NCBI GenBank assembly: GCA_947623505.1
Contig: CANQGT010000007.1
Location: 17,408-81,407, forward strand
Source: an uncultured Clostridia bacterium
Lineage (GTDB): Bacteria > Bacillota > Clostridia > Oscillospirales > Acutalibacteraceae
Reading direction: 5' to 3'
DNA: 64,000 bases
Numbering within the stretch: the first letter of the stretch is position 1; the number at the start of each line of letters is the position of its first letter. Of this stretch, positions 17,652 to 27,546 are shown in pieces. Below the pieces are notes generated by a model. That model had not been told where the DNA came from. It ran no database searches and saw only the letters and a program-made list of their open reading frames with translations. The position numbers and the translations under genes were made by a program.

Positions 17652-17700
17652 AGTTTTTGCGGAAAAACCGTTTATTATTTTAATTTTTCGGTGAGGAAAA

Positions 17701-18756
17701 ATGGAAAAAACCACGCCGCAGGCGAAAAAGAGGCTTGAATATCTTGATATCGCAAAAGGTATCGGCATATTTCTTGTTGTTTGGGCGCATGCGAAAGCGC
17801 CGTTCACAAATTATATATATCAGTTCCACATGCCGTTTTTCTTTCTTATTTCGGGCTTACTTTATAACTCAAAGGATTCCGTAAAAACATACACGGTAAA
17901 AAAAATAAAGGGGCTTTATATTCCTTTCGTTTTTTGGAATCTTCTTTTTTACACCGCGCAAAATTATCAGAAGCTTGAAACAAACGAAATAAAGAATTTC
18001 GCAAAAGGCGCGTTAGAAATAATACTTACACTCTCAAAGGACGGCAGATTTCTCGGGGCAACATGGTTTTTGGGCGCACTTTTCGCCGTTTCCGTAATAT
18101 ACAAAATTGCGGACAGATTGGCCGGCGACGCGAAATACAAGGATTTTACGCTTATGTGCCTATTTGCTGTTGCCGCTGTTATAGGATTTGAAATAAATTT
18201 TAAATATATGATAAGCCGAACACTTATACTCAGCCTTTTCTTTGCCGCAGGCGTTGTTATCAAAAACAATATGAGCGCCGTAAAAGCCGTTGGAAAAGGC
18301 GTTGGTCTGCCTCTCATGTGCTTTTTGATTTTTTGCGTTATCGGCCGTTACGGTTCGGCAAATATGGGCCAAAATGAATACCGGTATCCGTTTCTTTTTA
18401 TAATAGGCTCTTTTCTTATTTCATATGCCATACTTTATTTTTGCAAAAAATTTGAAAATCTAAAGATCAAGTCGGCCGTATTTATAAAAAATTCAATAAC
18501 ATATATCGGCAGACATTCAATGGATATAGTTATTTGGCAGTTCGTTGCCTTCCGACTTGTAATAATATTGCAGATGTATCTGAACGGTGAAGAGCTTACG
18601 CTAAACAATATACTATCATATTTCCCGATGTATGACAGTACGCACGGCTGGTGGCTTGCTTACACGGCAGTAGGCGTTTTGGCGCCCATTATTTGGTGCT
18701 CGCTGCTGAGACTCGGCATATCGGGAAAAATTGTAAAAAAGCTGCACATCGCGTAA
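17701..18756 (+). CDS. Membrane acyltransferase (acyltransferase-3 / fucose O-acetylase type)
   Basis: A 351-residue multi-pass protein with about ten hydrophobic helices. The N-terminus LEYLDIAKGIGIFLVVWAHA (12-31) with the catalytic His, followed by FHMPFFFLISGLLY, is the acyltransferase-3 family signature. Such enzymes O-acetylate cell-surface polysaccharides or other envelope molecules using acyl groups carried across the membrane. The substrate cannot be told from sequence. SD GAGG precedes the ATG, and DUF4364 follows 31 bases later, perhaps co-transcribed. Confidence 0.88.
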   Translation: MEKTTPQAKKRLEYLDIAKGIGIFLVVWAHAKAPFTNYIYQFHMPFFFLISGLLYNSKDSVKTYTVKKIKGLYIPFVFWNLLFYTAQNYQKLETNEIKNFAKGALEIILTLSKDGRFLGATWFLGALFAVSVIYKIADRLAGDAKYKDFTLMCLFAVAAVIGFEINFKYMISRTLILSLFFAAGVVIKNNMSAVKAVGKGVGLPLMCFLIFCVIGRYGSANMGQNEYRYPFLFIIGSFLISYAILYFCKKFENLKIKSAVFIKNSITYIGRHSMDIVIWQFVAFRLVIILQMYLNGEELTLNNILSYFPMYDSTHGWWLAYTAVGVLAPIIWCSLLRLGISGKIVKKLHIA

Positions 18757-18787
18757 ATCTCTTATCTACAAAAGGAAGTATTTATAT

Positions 18788-19369
18788 ATGAACGGCAAAA
18801 GCGAGGAAAAGACGGACAGAAATCTGAACTTTGACGCTTATACCTACGGTATAGAGCCCGGCGGTCTGCGCTCAAAAAGCGATATAAACACCATAATCTG
18901 CTACACGGTTACGAAATCAAAAGTAAAACTGACCGAAAAAAACATTACCGATACGATGGCACAAGGCGGTATCGCCAATTATTTTGAGGTGGCGGACGCT
19001 TTTTCAAGAATACTTAAAAACGGGCTGCTCACGGAGGATAAGGACGGCTATCTTATTGCCTCGCCGCAGTGCAGACAGCTTCTTGAGATGGTGGAAAAAG
19101 ATCTGCCCCTTTCCATTCGCGAAAAAAGCATAAATATCGCCACGAGGCTCGCGTCAAAGGAAATTTACAGCAAAGAAAACAAGGTGGAAATCCAAAAAAA
19201 CGAACGCGGATTTGACGTTACGATGCACATTACCGATATGGGCGAAGATTTTATGGTGCTGAAGCTGAATGTGCCCACAAAGGAACAGGCGGAGGTTATA
19301 AAAGACAAATTTCTTGACAACCCCGTAAAGATTTACGACAACCTGATAAATTCTCTTTTCTCGGAATAA
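18788..19369 (+). CDS. DUF4364 family protein
   Basis: A 193-residue soluble protein. Residues 30-100 (DINTIICYTVTKS... through SRILKNGLLTEDKDGYLIASPQCRQLLE) resemble a winged-helix fold, as in DUF4364 proteins found across Clostridia; the C-terminal half has alternating beta strands. A regulatory role is likely from the fold, but no target is known. SD AAAGGAAG. It ends at a bidirectional terminator facing ispH-rpsA. Confidence 0.8.
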   Translation: MNGKSEEKTDRNLNFDAYTYGIEPGGLRSKSDINTIICYTVTKSKVKLTEKNITDTMAQGGIANYFEVADAFSRILKNGLLTEDKDGYLIASPQCRQLLEMVEKDLPLSIREKSINIATRLASKEIYSKENKVEIQKNERGFDVTMHITDMGEDFMVLKLNVPTKEQAEVIKDKFLDNPVKIYDNLINSLFSE

Positions 19370-19387
19370 AGCGCAATTTAAAGCAAC

Positions 19388-19420
19388 AAAAAATGCTATG
19401 GAAAACCATAGCATTTTTTA
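19388..19420. terminator. Bidirectional terminator
   Basis: Arms AAAAATGCTATGG/CCATAGCATTTTT with a four-base loop and T tracts on both strands, between the convergent DUF4364 and ispH-rpsA genes. Confidence 0.9.
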
Positions 19421-19434
19421 TTATTTAATGATTA

Positions 19435-21630
19435 TTATTCAGCCGTTTCCTCTGCGGGAGCATCTTCAACAGCCGTTTCCTCTGCGGGAGCCTCTGTTGC
19501 TGGGGTCTCCTCAGCAGGTGCTTCCTCAGCGGGAGCTTCTTCAACAGGCGCTTCCTCGGCGGGAACCTCTTCCTCGGGCTCATCGTCCGCAAGCGCGGCA
19601 ATTCTGTCCTCCGGCTTCGCGAGAAGCTCTTTCATTGAAAGGCTTACTCTCTTCTTGTCAAAATCTATTTCGGTTATTCTGGCTTTGACAACGTCGCCTA
19701 TTTTGAGCACATCGGCGGGAGCCTTAATGCGATCCCAGCTTATCTGGCTTATATGGATAAGTCCGTCTATGCCAGGAATAACGTTTGCGAACGCGCCGAA
19801 AGTGGCAAGGCCGACGATTTTTGCCTCTATATCCGTACCGACGGGATAATCTCTCTTGAGTATCTCCCACGGATTGTCTTCGATTTTCTTGAAACCGAGA
19901 GAGATCTTTTTGTTTTCTTCGTCAAGAGCCTTAACGGTAACCTCTACCTGATCGCCTACCTTAACGACCTCCGAGGGGTGCTTGATCCTCGTCCAGGAAA
20001 GCTCGCTGATGTGGATCATACCGTCTATTCCGCCAATGTCGACAAACGCGCCGTAGCTTGTCAGCGACTTAACGGTTCCGGTTATAACCATTCCCTCTTC
20101 GAGTCTGTTCCAGGCTTCCTCCTGAGCGGCCTTTTTCTCTTCGTTGATAACGGCCTTGATTGAGCCTACCGCCCTTCTTCTTGACGTATTAACATCAATA
20201 ATCTTAAAGCGAACGACCGCGCCTTTAAGGACGTCAAGCTCCTGATTGCGCGGAACACCGGTAAGGGACGCCGGAACGAAAATTCGGGTGCCTTTAACGG
20301 TTACAAGAACACCGCCGCGAATAACCGCGGTAACGGTGCCCTCAAGAGCTTCGCCGCTTTCTTTTGCCGCAACTATCTCGTCCCAGCCTTTGAAAGCGTC
20401 CGTCAGTTTCTTTGAAAGCTTCAGCACGCCGTCCTGATCGTCGGTTTTCATTATGATGAGATCAAGCTCATCACCGATCGAAACAACATCTTCGCATTTT
20501 TCAAAAGGCTCTGATGAGAGATCTTCGGCGGAGATAACGCCTGTTTGCTTTCTTCCGGGAACGTCAACAAAAACCTCGGTGGGGGTTATGTTTACGACTT
20601 TTCCCTTAACTACTTTGCTTGTGTCGTTGTCACTAAAAGATTCTTCGAGCATTTCTGCGAAGGTTGTCTCACCATCAGCAGACGCATCGACAGCAGCCTC
20701 TTCGGCGTCAGCGGCCTTTTCGGCGTTATCAACGACTTCTGCTGTCTCGGCAACTTCCTCGGTTGCTTCAACTTCCTTTTCAATAATTTCTTCGGACATG
20801 GTTTTGAGTACCTCCTTGATGATTACCGAGGGCGTTGAAGCCCCCGCGGTTACGCCGACCGAAACATAAGGTGAAAAATCTATCTCCGAAAGCTCCGCGG
20901 CGGTTTCAACGAGAAACGCCGGACAGTTTTCGGCACATACGTTTTTCAACTTACAGGTGTTGGAAGAATGCCTGCCGCCTATAACAACAACGGCGTCGCA
21001 CTCCTCCGAAAGAGCGCGCGCTTCTTCCTGCCTATCGGCCGTTGCACTGCATATTGTATCAAATATTTCACAATTTGTATATAGTTTTTTCAAAAATTTT
21101 TTACATTTTTTCCATTCTTTCAAAGAAAAAGTCGTTTGAGAAACGCAAATTATGCTTTGATCGGGCAATATTTTATTTTCGGAGACAATTTTTTCAAGTT
21201 CTTTTTCATTATTGAAAACGAAAAACCTGCCCCTGCAATAAGAGCAAATGCCCTTAACTTCGGGGTGATCGGCGTCCCCGGCGATAAGTGTTACAGAATC
21301 CGCCGAATGCTCGCTGACTATCCTATGAATCTTTTTAACGAACGGGCAGGTGGCGTCAACGTATGCTATACCGGATTTTTCTATTTCCTCGATAACGCTT
21401 TTTTCAACACCGTGCGTGCGCACAACCAGCTTGTAGCCCTTCTCGCACTGAGACGGTTCTTCAACGGTTCTCACGCCCCTGCTTTCAAGATTTTCAACAA
21501 GCTGCCGGTTATGGATTATGGGCCCGAGCGTGCAGACCTTTTCGCCCTTATTCACAAGGTCGTACACCATATTAACGGCTCTGTCAACTCCGAAACAAAA
21601 GCCCGCGGTTTCGGCAAGCTTAATCCGCAT
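19435..21630 (-). CDS. ispH: Fusion of IspH (HMBPP reductase) and ribosomal protein S1-type domains
   Basis: A 731-residue two-part protein. Residues 1-277 are Isp[11 protein letters not shown] (Cys12), [10 protein letters not shown] and DTICSAT give the three cysteines for the 4Fe-4S cluster, making IPP and DMAPP from HMBPP. After an acidic linker (about 278-325) come four S1 RNA-binding repeats, the third and fourth most typical ([41 protein letters not shown]). The last 50 residues are Glu/Ala/Pro repeats of the APAEE type. This fusion is known in Clostridia and should supply both isoprenoids and an S1-like translation factor. Its start lies in the end of plsC (11-base overlap), SD GGGAGG. 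Confidence 0.95.
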   Translation of the reverse strand: MRIKLAETAGFCFGVDRAVNMVYDLVNKGEKVCTLGPIIHNRQLVENLESRGVRTVEEPSQCEKGYKLVVRTHGVEKSVIEEIEKSGIAYVDATCPFVKKIHRIVSEHSADSVTLIAGDADHPEVKGICSYCRGRFFVFNNEKELEKIVSENKILPDQSIICVSQTTFSLKEWKKCKKFLKKLYTNCEIFDTICSATADRQEEARALSEECDAVVVIGGRHSSNTCKLKNVCAENCPAFLVETAAELSEIDFSPYVSVGVTAGASTPSVIIKEVLKTMSEEIIEKEVEATEEVAETAEVVDNAEKAADAEEAAVDASADGETTFAEMLEESFSDNDTSKVVKGKVVNITPTEVFVDVPGRKQTGVISAEDLSSEPFEKCEDVVSIGDELDLIIMKTDDQDGVLKLSKKLTDAFKGWDEIVAAKESGEALEGTVTAVIRGGVLVTVKGTRIFVPASLTGVPRNQELDVLKGAVVRFKIIDVNTSRRRAVGSIKAVINEEKKAAQEEAWNRLEEGMVITGTVKSLTSYGAFVDIGGIDGMIHISELSWTRIKHPSEVVKVGDQVEVTVKALDEENKKISLGFKKIEDNPWEILKRDYPVGTDIEAKIVGLATFGAFANVIPGIDGLIHISQISWDRIKAPADVLKIGDVVKARITEIDFDKKRVSLSMKELLAKPEDRIAALADDEPEEEVPAEEAPVEEAPAEEAPAEETPATEAPAEETAVEDAPAEETAE

Positions 21631-22279
21631 TCCTTTCCGCCTCCCAAAGAGCGAGAATATTATCCATTACCATATTCGCGGCGTTTTTTATATCTGAGGC
21701 GACGCACTCTTCCTTATCAAGTCCCATATCTTTAAGAGACAGGGGTCTGCCGTAGGAAACGGTCACCTTTTTGCCCACCTTTATGCGTCCGTTGCAGCAT
21801 ATCGCAACGGGAAGCACGGAAGCATTCGTGGCCTTGGCTATAACCGCCACGCCGGATTTTGCTTTCTGAGGCACGCCGTCCTTGTCCTTCACCCTTTTGC
21901 CCTCAGGGCAGATAGCCATAATATGCCCCTCACGCACTATTTTTTCGCCGTACTCTATGGCCGAGGTGTCGCCCTTTCCGCGTCTGACGGGAAAGCCGTA
22001 AAGATGCTCTATAACCCAGCCGACGATCGGATTTTTGAAAAGCTCTATCTTTGCCATAAAATGCAGCGGTGGCATATTCTTCGGCATTGCCGCGAAAACG
22101 GGATCCATAGCGCAGGTGTGATTTATTGCCACTATGTATTTCTCCGTGCCGGCCTCGGGGATATTTTCAAGCCCCTTGAATTTCAGCCTGTAAAACAGCC
22201 TGAAAATCGGGCCGAAAACCGTTTTTACGAAGCCGTAAAATTTATAATGCTTAACAACGGAATAGTCAAATTCTTTCAT
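21620..22279 (-). CDS. plsC: 1-acyl-sn-glycerol-3-phosphate acyltransferase
   Basis: A 219-residue membrane-associated acyltransferase. NHTCAMDPV near 50 is the catalytic HxxxxD motif, and AICPEGKR near 122 the substrate-binding block. It makes phosphatidic acid from lysophosphatidic acid. I chose the ATG at 22277-22279, which overlaps the cmk stop (TAATG) and follows AAAAGGGGAAG; a 30-residue Arg-rich upstream extension in the same frame is just cmk sequence out of frame. The order cmk-plsC-ispH/S1 is conserved in Clostridia. Confidence 0.93.
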   Translation of the reverse strand: MKEFDYSVVKHYKFYGFVKTVFGPIFRLFYRLKFKGLENIPEAGTEKYIVAINHTCAMDPVFAAMPKNMPPLHFMAKIELFKNPIVGWVIEHLYGFPVRRGKGDTSAIEYGEKIVREGHIMAICPEGKRVKDKDGVPQKAKSGVAVIAKATNASVLPVAICCNGRIKVGKKVTVSYGRPLSLKDMGLDKEECVASDIKNAANMVMDNILALWEAERNAD

Positions 22280-22941
22280 TATTCTTCCCCTTTTATGATT
22301 TTTATAATAAGCTCGATACTTTCGTCGAGGGTCAAATCGCTTGTGTCGGCGATAACGGAATCGGCGCACGGCCTCATTGGCGCTATCTCTCTGTGGCTGT
22401 CCTGATAATCGCGCTGATTAACGTCGGCAAGAACGTCCTCGTACATAACGCTTTCGCCCTTTTCGATAAGTTCTTTATAACGCCTTTCGGCGCGTTTTTC
22501 AGGCGAAGCGGTAAGAAAGATCTTTACCTGCGCGTTCGGCAACACGACCGAGCCTATGTCTCTTCCGTCCATAATAACGTCGTTTTTCGCGGCAATGCTT
22601 CTTTGCAGATCAAGCAGAAACGCCCTGACCTCGGGAATGCTCGAAACCTTTGAGGCACCCATTGATATTTCGGGGGTTCGTATCTGCGGCGATACGTCCT
22701 CGCCGTTAAGTATAACGCACTGATTTCCGTTTTCATCGAATTTAAGCGAAACGTCGGTGCTTTCAAGCATTTTCACGAGCCCGTCCTTATCGTTCAAAAC
22801 GCCGTTTCTTGCCGCGTCCAGCGCCACGGCTCTGTAAAGCGCGCCGGTATCAACGTAGATGAAGCCGAGCCGCTTTGAGGCCGCTCTCGCGATAGTGCTT
22901 TTGCCTGCTCCGGCAGGTCCGTCTATGGCAACGTTTATCAT
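22279..22941 (-). CDS. cmk: Cytidylate kinase
   Basis: A 220-residue kinase. The P-loop is GPAGAGKST (8-16), followed by DTGALYRAVALDA, the CMP-site signature, and DGRDIGSVVLPNA near 124. It phosphorylates CMP and dCMP to the diphosphates. First gene of the cmk-plsC-ispH/S1 operon, 78 bases from the flavoprotein gene. Full length and all motifs present. Confidence 0.96.
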   Translation of the reverse strand: MINVAIDGPAGAGKSTIARAASKRLGFIYVDTGALYRAVALDAARNGVLNDKDGLVKMLESTDVSLKFDENGNQCVILNGEDVSPQIRTPEISMGASKVSSIPEVRAFLLDLQRSIAAKNDVIMDGRDIGSVVLPNAQVKIFLTASPEKRAERRYKELIEKGESVMYEDVLADVNQRDYQDSHREIAPMRPCADSVIADTSDLTLDESIELIIKIIKGEE

Positions 22942-23019
22942 TTTATATTCTCCTTTATCAAACCGAAAAACGCAAGTTTAAAAGCCGTATTGACAGCTCC
23001 CGCGCTTTTTTCTCTATAT

Positions 23020-24243
23020 TCACATACTTTGCCCGCAGAGAACACCCGTTGAAAACGCTATCTGCAAATTAAATCCGCCCGTATACGCGTCAACGTCTAT
23101 TACCTCACCCGCGAAATAAAGGTTATCAACAAGCTTTGATCTCATCGTTTTCGGATCTATCTCTTTTACGCTTACGCCCCCGCCGGTCACTATGGCGGTT
23201 TCTATATCGTAAAAATCAGTGATGTTCACCTCAAAATTTTTTAAAAGGGAACCGAGGCGGAGTCTTTCGGCGCGGGTTACGGAGTTCACCTTTTTCGTAG
23301 GCTCCGTTCCGCTTAACGAAACGATAACGGGAATCAGTTTTTTTGGTAGCAGAGCCGAAAGGGAGTTTATAAAATCCCTGTTTGAATTATCGGAAAAATC
23401 CCGCTGTATTCTTTTATCCAGCGTTTCGGAATCAAGAGCGGGCTTTAAATCAATAATAAGCTTATAACCGCCGTTTTCAAAGCCGTCTATATGGCTTGAC
23501 GCGGAAAGAACCACGGGGCCGCTCACGCCGAAATGGGTAAAAAGCATTTCTCCGAAATCATTATAAACGGTTTTACCGCCCTTTATAAGCTTTACCGAAA
23601 CGTTTTTTAGACTGAGCCCCTGCAATTCGGGAATAAAACTATCGCCGCAAACAAGGGGCACGAGCCTCGGCCTTATCTCCGTTATCGTGTGGCCCGCCGA
23701 TTTCGCGAGAGCGTAACCGTCGCCTGTTGAACCTGTTGCGGGATAACTTTTTCCGCCTGTGCATATCGCGGCGCAGTCGCAGGGGATCCTGCCGCCACCC
23801 TCCAAAATAACGGCTGAAATCCTGCCGTTTTCAAAATCAAATGCCTTTGCAGCTGCCGTTGTGATTTTTGCGCCGCTGCTTTTCGCGTTTTTCACAAGCG
23901 CGTCAACAATATCGCCGGCCTTATCAGAAACGGGGAAAACCCTGTTTCCCCTTTCGACCTTAATCGGAACACCGAGGTTTTCAAAAAACGCCATAGTGTC
24001 ACGCGGCATAAAATTCGCGAAAGCGGAATAGAGAAATCGGGGATTTGTGGGAACGTTAGCAATAAGCTGCGCAATATCGTCGCAGGCGTTTGTAAAATTG
24101 CATCTGCCCTTTCCCGAAATCATAACCTTTCTTGCGGGCCTCGGCATTTTTTCAACAACGGTAACATCGTTGCCTTTTTTTGCGCTCTGAGCGGCGGCCA
24201 TAAGTCCCGACGCGCCCGCTCCGATTATAACGATTTTTTTCAT
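23020..24243 (-). CDS. HI0933-family FAD-dependent oxidoreductase
   Basis: A 407-residue flavoprotein. The N-terminal dinucleotide fold is IVIIGAGASGLMAA (4-17), followed by SGKGRCNFTN, the marker of the HI0933/YhiN family, and by a C-terminal GGVSVKEIDPKTMRS...LYFAGEVIDVDAYTGGFN block. Family members are annotated as aminoacetone oxidase or simply NAD(P)/FAD oxidoreductase; the physiological substrate is uncertain. I chose the ATG at 24241-24243 (SD GAGAGG). In Clostridia this gene commonly precedes cmk, as here. Confidence 0.9.
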   Translation of the reverse strand: MKKIVIIGAGASGLMAAAQSAKKGNDVTVVEKMPRPARKVMISGKGRCNFTNACDDIAQLIANVPTNPRFLYSAFANFMPRDTMAFFENLGVPIKVERGNRVFPVSDKAGDIVDALVKNAKSSGAKITTAAAKAFDFENGRISAVILEGGGRIPCDCAAICTGGKSYPATGSTGDGYALAKSAGHTITEIRPRLVPLVCGDSFIPELQGLSLKNVSVKLIKGGKTVYNDFGEMLFTHFGVSGPVVLSASSHIDGFENGGYKLIIDLKPALDSETLDKRIQRDFSDNSNRDFINSLSALLPKKLIPVIVSLSGTEPTKKVNSVTRAERLRLGSLLKNFEVNITDFYDIETAIVTGGGVSVKEIDPKTMRSKLVDNLYFAGEVIDVDAYTGGFNLQIAFSTGVLCGQSM

Positions 24244-24284
24244 TGCGCCCTCTCTTATCCGCAAAACATCAACGTAATTATAAA

Positions 24285-26174
24285 TTATTCCTCAGCCGTT
24301 GTCAATTCCTCTGAAAGCCGCTCCCATTCAAGATAGAGCCCGTTTTTTTGAACGTTCAGTTCTTCAAGCCGCCGCGAAATCTCAATCAGTTTTTCATACG
24401 GAAGCGCTTCGGCAAGGTTTTCCTCAAGTTCAGCCGTTTCTCTCTCCGCTTCTTCAATCTGCTCTTCAAGGCGCGTAAGTCTCGTTTTCATTTTTCGCAG
24501 ATTGCTTGCGCGCTCTTTTTTCAACTTGTAATCATTCGGCTTAGGCGCGGCATATTTTTTGATTTCCTTTACCGCGATTTCCCTGTTTTCGGCGTAATCG
24601 TCGTAATTTCCCGAAAACTGTTTTATTCCGTTCGGTGTGAGCTCCATAATGGAAGTGGCGAGTTTGTTTATAAAATACCTGTCGTGCGAGACAATCAGCA
24701 TCGTTCCGCTGTAATTCATCAGCGTGTTTTCAAGCTCCTCGCGCGAAAAAGCGTCAAGATGATTTGTAGGCTCGTCAAGAAGCAGAAAATTATATCTTCC
24801 GAGCATTAACTTCAGCAACGCTATTCTTGCGCGTTCGCCTCCCGAACAGGCGGAAAGCCTTTTAAAAACATCGTCGCCTTTGAAAAGAAAAGCGGCAAGG
24901 GCGTTTCTTATCACCGTTTCCGTCATAAACGGAAAAGACGACCACACCTCCTCGAGCGCCGTTTTTCCGAGATCCAGCTTTGCCTGCACCTGATCGAAAT
25001 ATCCCGTAAACACATTTGCGCCGAACTTGAATTTGCCGCCGTCGGGATAAAGGTCTTTCATCAGTATTTTTAGCAGAGTGGTTTTTCCGCAGCCGTTATC
25101 TCCGAGCAAAAAGACGCGCTCGCCTCTTTTTATTTCAAACGAAACCTCACCGAATATCTTTTTATCACCAAAAGATTTTGAAAGATTGCTAACCTCCAGC
25201 ACGTCCTCGCCCGAAACGCATTTCGGAGTAAAATCAAATCTGATTTTCATTGAACGCGCGTCCGGAGGAACAAGCTGCGCTCTTATCCTTTCGATCACCT
25301 TTTCCTTGCTTTCGGCGGTTTTTATGTTTTTTTCCCTGTTCCACTGCCTTTGTTGGGCTATAATTCCCTCAAGGCGTTCTATCTCTTTAAGGTCGTTTTC
25401 GTATTTTTCCCTTATCGCCTTTTGCTCCGCCTCTTTTTTCATCAGAAAAACGGAATAATTCCCGTTATACGAACGCATTCGGCCGTTGTCTATCTCAATG
25501 GTCTTATTCGTAACGCGGTCAAGAAAATACCTGTCGTGCGAAACTACGATATAAGCCCCCGAAAATGACGAAAGAAAGCTCTCAAGCCATTCAACGGCGC
25601 TTACGTCAAGATGATTTGTGGGCTCGTCGAGCAAAAGAAAATCGGCTCTTGAAAGCAGTAGCTTCGCGAGAATCAGCTTTGACCTTTGACCTCCCGACAG
25701 CTTTGAAGTAGGCATATCAAAATCCTTTTCCTCAAAACCGAGCCCAATAAGGCTTGAGCGGGTCAGGCTTTTATATGTGAGCCCGCCGTTTTTCTGAAAT
25801 TCCTCCGTCAGAGTATCCTGCCTCGCTATAAGGCTCGACGACGGTTCTTTTGTAAGACGAGCCGCTATTTCCTCAAGCTCTTTTTCGGCGTTTATAAGAT
25901 CGTCAAAAACGGAGATAAGTTCATTGTAAACTGTTTTATTGTCCGAGCAGGTGTGCTGCTCCATATATCCGAGCCTTATGTTTTTTCCTAAAAAGCATGC
26001 GCCGCCGTCAGGCTGATATTCGCCTTTTATCACTTTGAAAAGCGAGGTTTTTCCCGCGCCGTTCACGCCCACGAGCCCGACTTTATCCTTATCCCCTATT
26101 TCAAAGGAAACATTGCCGAAAACCGTGTTTTCGCCGAAGGACAGCGTTAAATTTTGCGCGCTTACTGCCGACAT
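24285..26174 (-). CDS. ABC-F family ATP-binding protein
   Basis: A 629-residue protein with two ABC ATPase domains and no membrane segments. Domain 1: GVNGAGKTS near 35, signature LSGGQRSK near 159, LLDEPTNHLD. Domain 2: GDNGCGKTT near 359, CSGGERARI, LLDEPTNHLD. The linker (about 240-310) is Lys/Glu-rich, and the C-terminal 100 residues are a charged coiled coil, as in Uup/YdiF-type factors that act on ribosomes. The sequence does not mark it as an antibiotic-resistance type. SD GAGAGG. Confidence 0.93.
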   Translation of the reverse strand: MSAVSAQNLTLSFGENTVFGNVSFEIGDKDKVGLVGVNGAGKTSLFKVIKGEYQPDGGACFLGKNIRLGYMEQHTCSDNKTVYNELISVFDDLINAEKELEEIAARLTKEPSSSLIARQDTLTEEFQKNGGLTYKSLTRSSLIGLGFEEKDFDMPTSKLSGGQRSKLILAKLLLSRADFLLLDEPTNHLDVSAVEWLESFLSSFSGAYIVVSHDRYFLDRVTNKTIEIDNGRMRSYNGNYSVFLMKKEAEQKAIREKYENDLKEIERLEGIIAQQRQWNREKNIKTAESKEKVIERIRAQLVPPDARSMKIRFDFTPKCVSGEDVLEVSNLSKSFGDKKIFGEVSFEIKRGERVFLLGDNGCGKTTLLKILMKDLYPDGGKFKFGANVFTGYFDQVQAKLDLGKTALEEVWSSFPFMTETVIRNALAAFLFKGDDVFKRLSACSGGERARIALLKLMLGRYNFLLLDEPTNHLDAFSREELENTLMNYSGTMLIVSHDRYFINKLATSIMELTPNGIKQFSGNYDDYAENREIAVKEIKKYAAPKPNDYKLKKERASNLRKMKTRLTRLEEQIEEAERETAELEENLAEALPYEKLIEISRRLEELNVQKNGLYLEWERLSEELTTAEE

Positions 26175-26222
26175 AGTGCTTTACCTCTCAAAAAACTTAA
26201 TGCTATTTTACAATATTATAAC

Positions 26223-26251
26223 TTGAATGTGAAGTAAAAATTTGATATATT
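26223..26251 (+). promoter_or_regulatory. Promoter of manA
   Basis: TTGAAT (26223-26228), 17-base spacer, TATATT (26246-26251), about 30 bases before the manA start. Confidence 0.65.
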
Positions 26252-26282
26252 AATTTAAAATCGGATTTTCCGGAGGCGCGAT

Positions 26283-27236
26283 ATGGATATTTTAAAACTG
26301 AAACCTGTTTTTAAGGATTATATATGGGGCGGCACAAGGCTTCGCGACGATTACGGATACGACTGCGATCTCGATCCTGTAGCCGAGGGATGGCTCCTTT
26401 CCTGTCACAAGGACGGAAAAAGCGTTATCGACGGCGGAGAATTTGACGGCAGAACGCTTGAAAGCGTTATCGAAAAATACGGCAAGGAAAAAATTACAGG
26501 CAAAAAATCTCTTGATTTTCCGTATTTTCCCGTTCTTATAAAGTTGATAGACGCGAAAGACGACCTTTCTATTCAGGTTCATCCCGACAATGAATACGCC
26601 GAAAGAGTGGAGCACGAATTCGGGAAAACAGAGATCTGGTATGTGCTTGACGCCGCCGAGGGCTCGACGCTTGTTTACGGTTTCAAGAAAAAGATATCCT
26701 CCGAAGAATTTAAAAGAGCAATCGAGAGCAATACGCTTACCGAAGTGCTGAACGTTGTAAAAGTCAAAAAAGGCGATTTGTTTTTCATCGAGGCAGGCAC
26801 TGTTCACGCCATAGGAAAAGGCGCGCTTATAGCTGAAATTCAGCAAAACAGCAATTCAACCTACAGAGTTTACGATTACGGCAGAGTAGGAAAAGACGGC
26901 AAACCGAGAGAACTTCATATTAAAAAAGCGGTAGACGTTTCAAAAACGGAGCCGCCGAAATACGAGCCGAAGCCGTTCGGCGAAGAAACGGAGACTGACG
27001 GCGGGAAAGCACAGCTTCTTACAAAATGCGATCTTTTCACCGTTTGGCGTTACGAAATAAATTCAAAAATGATTTTTGAAACAAACGAAAAAACTTTTAA
27101 TCACATTCTTGTGCTTGAAGGCTGCGGAAAAATAAACGGCAGAAATTTAAAAAAAGGCGACAGTTATTTTGTTCCCGCGAATTTCGGAAAATATGAAATC
27201 AGCGGAAACGCCGAAATTCTTATAACAAATATCTGA
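26283..27236 (+). CDS. manA: Mannose-6-phosphate isomerase, type I
   Basis: A 317-residue cupin enzyme of the short B. subtilis ManA type. KDYIWGGTRL near 12 is the N-terminal marker; SIQVHPDNEYA near 97 and the following GKTEIWYVLD give zinc ligands, and EAGTVHAIGKG near 170 the third. It interconverts mannose 6-phosphate and fructose 6-phosphate in the cytoplasm, for mannose use or glycan precursors. ATG with SD CCGGAGG, own promoter, and a hairpin just after the stop. No sugar transporter is next to it. Confidence 0.95.
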   Translation: MDILKLKPVFKDYIWGGTRLRDDYGYDCDLDPVAEGWLLSCHKDGKSVIDGGEFDGRTLESVIEKYGKEKITGKKSLDFPYFPVLIKLIDAKDDLSIQVHPDNEYAERVEHEFGKTEIWYVLDAAEGSTLVYGFKKKISSEEFKRAIESNTLTEVLNVVKVKKGDLFFIEAGTVHAIGKGALIAEIQQNSNSTYRVYDYGRVGKDGKPRELHIKKAVDVSKTEPPKYEPKPFGEETETDGGKAQLLTKCDLFTVWRYEINSKMIFETNEKTFNHILVLEGCGKINGRNLKKGDSYFVPANFGKYEISGNAEILITNI

Positions 27237-27248
27237 ATGAATAAAAAG

Positions 27249-27281
27249 CCGTTGGTATGGGCAACATACTAACGACTTTGT
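27249..27281 (+). terminator. Hairpin between manA and the DUF378 gene
   Basis: GTTGGTATG/CATACTAAC arms with a five-base loop, then a mixed T-rich stretch. It lies 13 bases after manA and directly before the DUF378 ribosome site, so it may attenuate. Confidence 0.55.
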
Positions 27282-27298
27282 TATTTGGAGATGATATT

Positions 27299-27508
27299 AT
27301 GACTGTTATAAACAGGATCGCCCTGATCCTCAACATTATCGGCGGACTTAACTGGGGACTGATCGGTCTTTTTAAATTTGACCTTGTCGCCTGGATCTGC
27401 GGCGGGCAGGACACCGTTTTCGCAAGAATAATCTACTGCATCGTAGGACTTGCGGCAATTTGGTGCATCAGCCTGCTTTTCAAAAGCAACAGCGTTGTTG
27501 AGGAATAA
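27299..27508 (+). CDS. DUF378 small membrane protein
   Basis: A 69-residue protein with two membrane helices. NRIALILNIIGGLNWGLIGLF is the DUF378 (YuzA-like) signature and the second half (ARIIYCIVGLAAIWCISLL) is the second helix. Function unknown. I chose the ATG at 27299 (SD GGAGATG); a longer frame begins in the manA terminator hairpin. Confidence 0.85.
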   Translation: MTVINRIALILNIIGGLNWGLIGLFKFDLVAWICGGQDTVFARIIYCIVGLAAIWCISLLFKSNSVVEE

Positions 27509-27546
27509 GCTCTGCCCAAAGGCAGGGCTGCCTGCCTACATAACCG

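Noticed and set aside
24285..26174. ABC-F protein as an antibiotic-resistance factor
   Set aside because: No resistance-type linker signature could be recognised; the coiled-coil tail fits general Uup/YdiF-like members.
27509..27546. GCTCTGCC/GGCAGGGC stem between the DUF378 and sigE genes as a terminator
   Set aside because: Stem is short and imperfect and there is no T tract on either strand.
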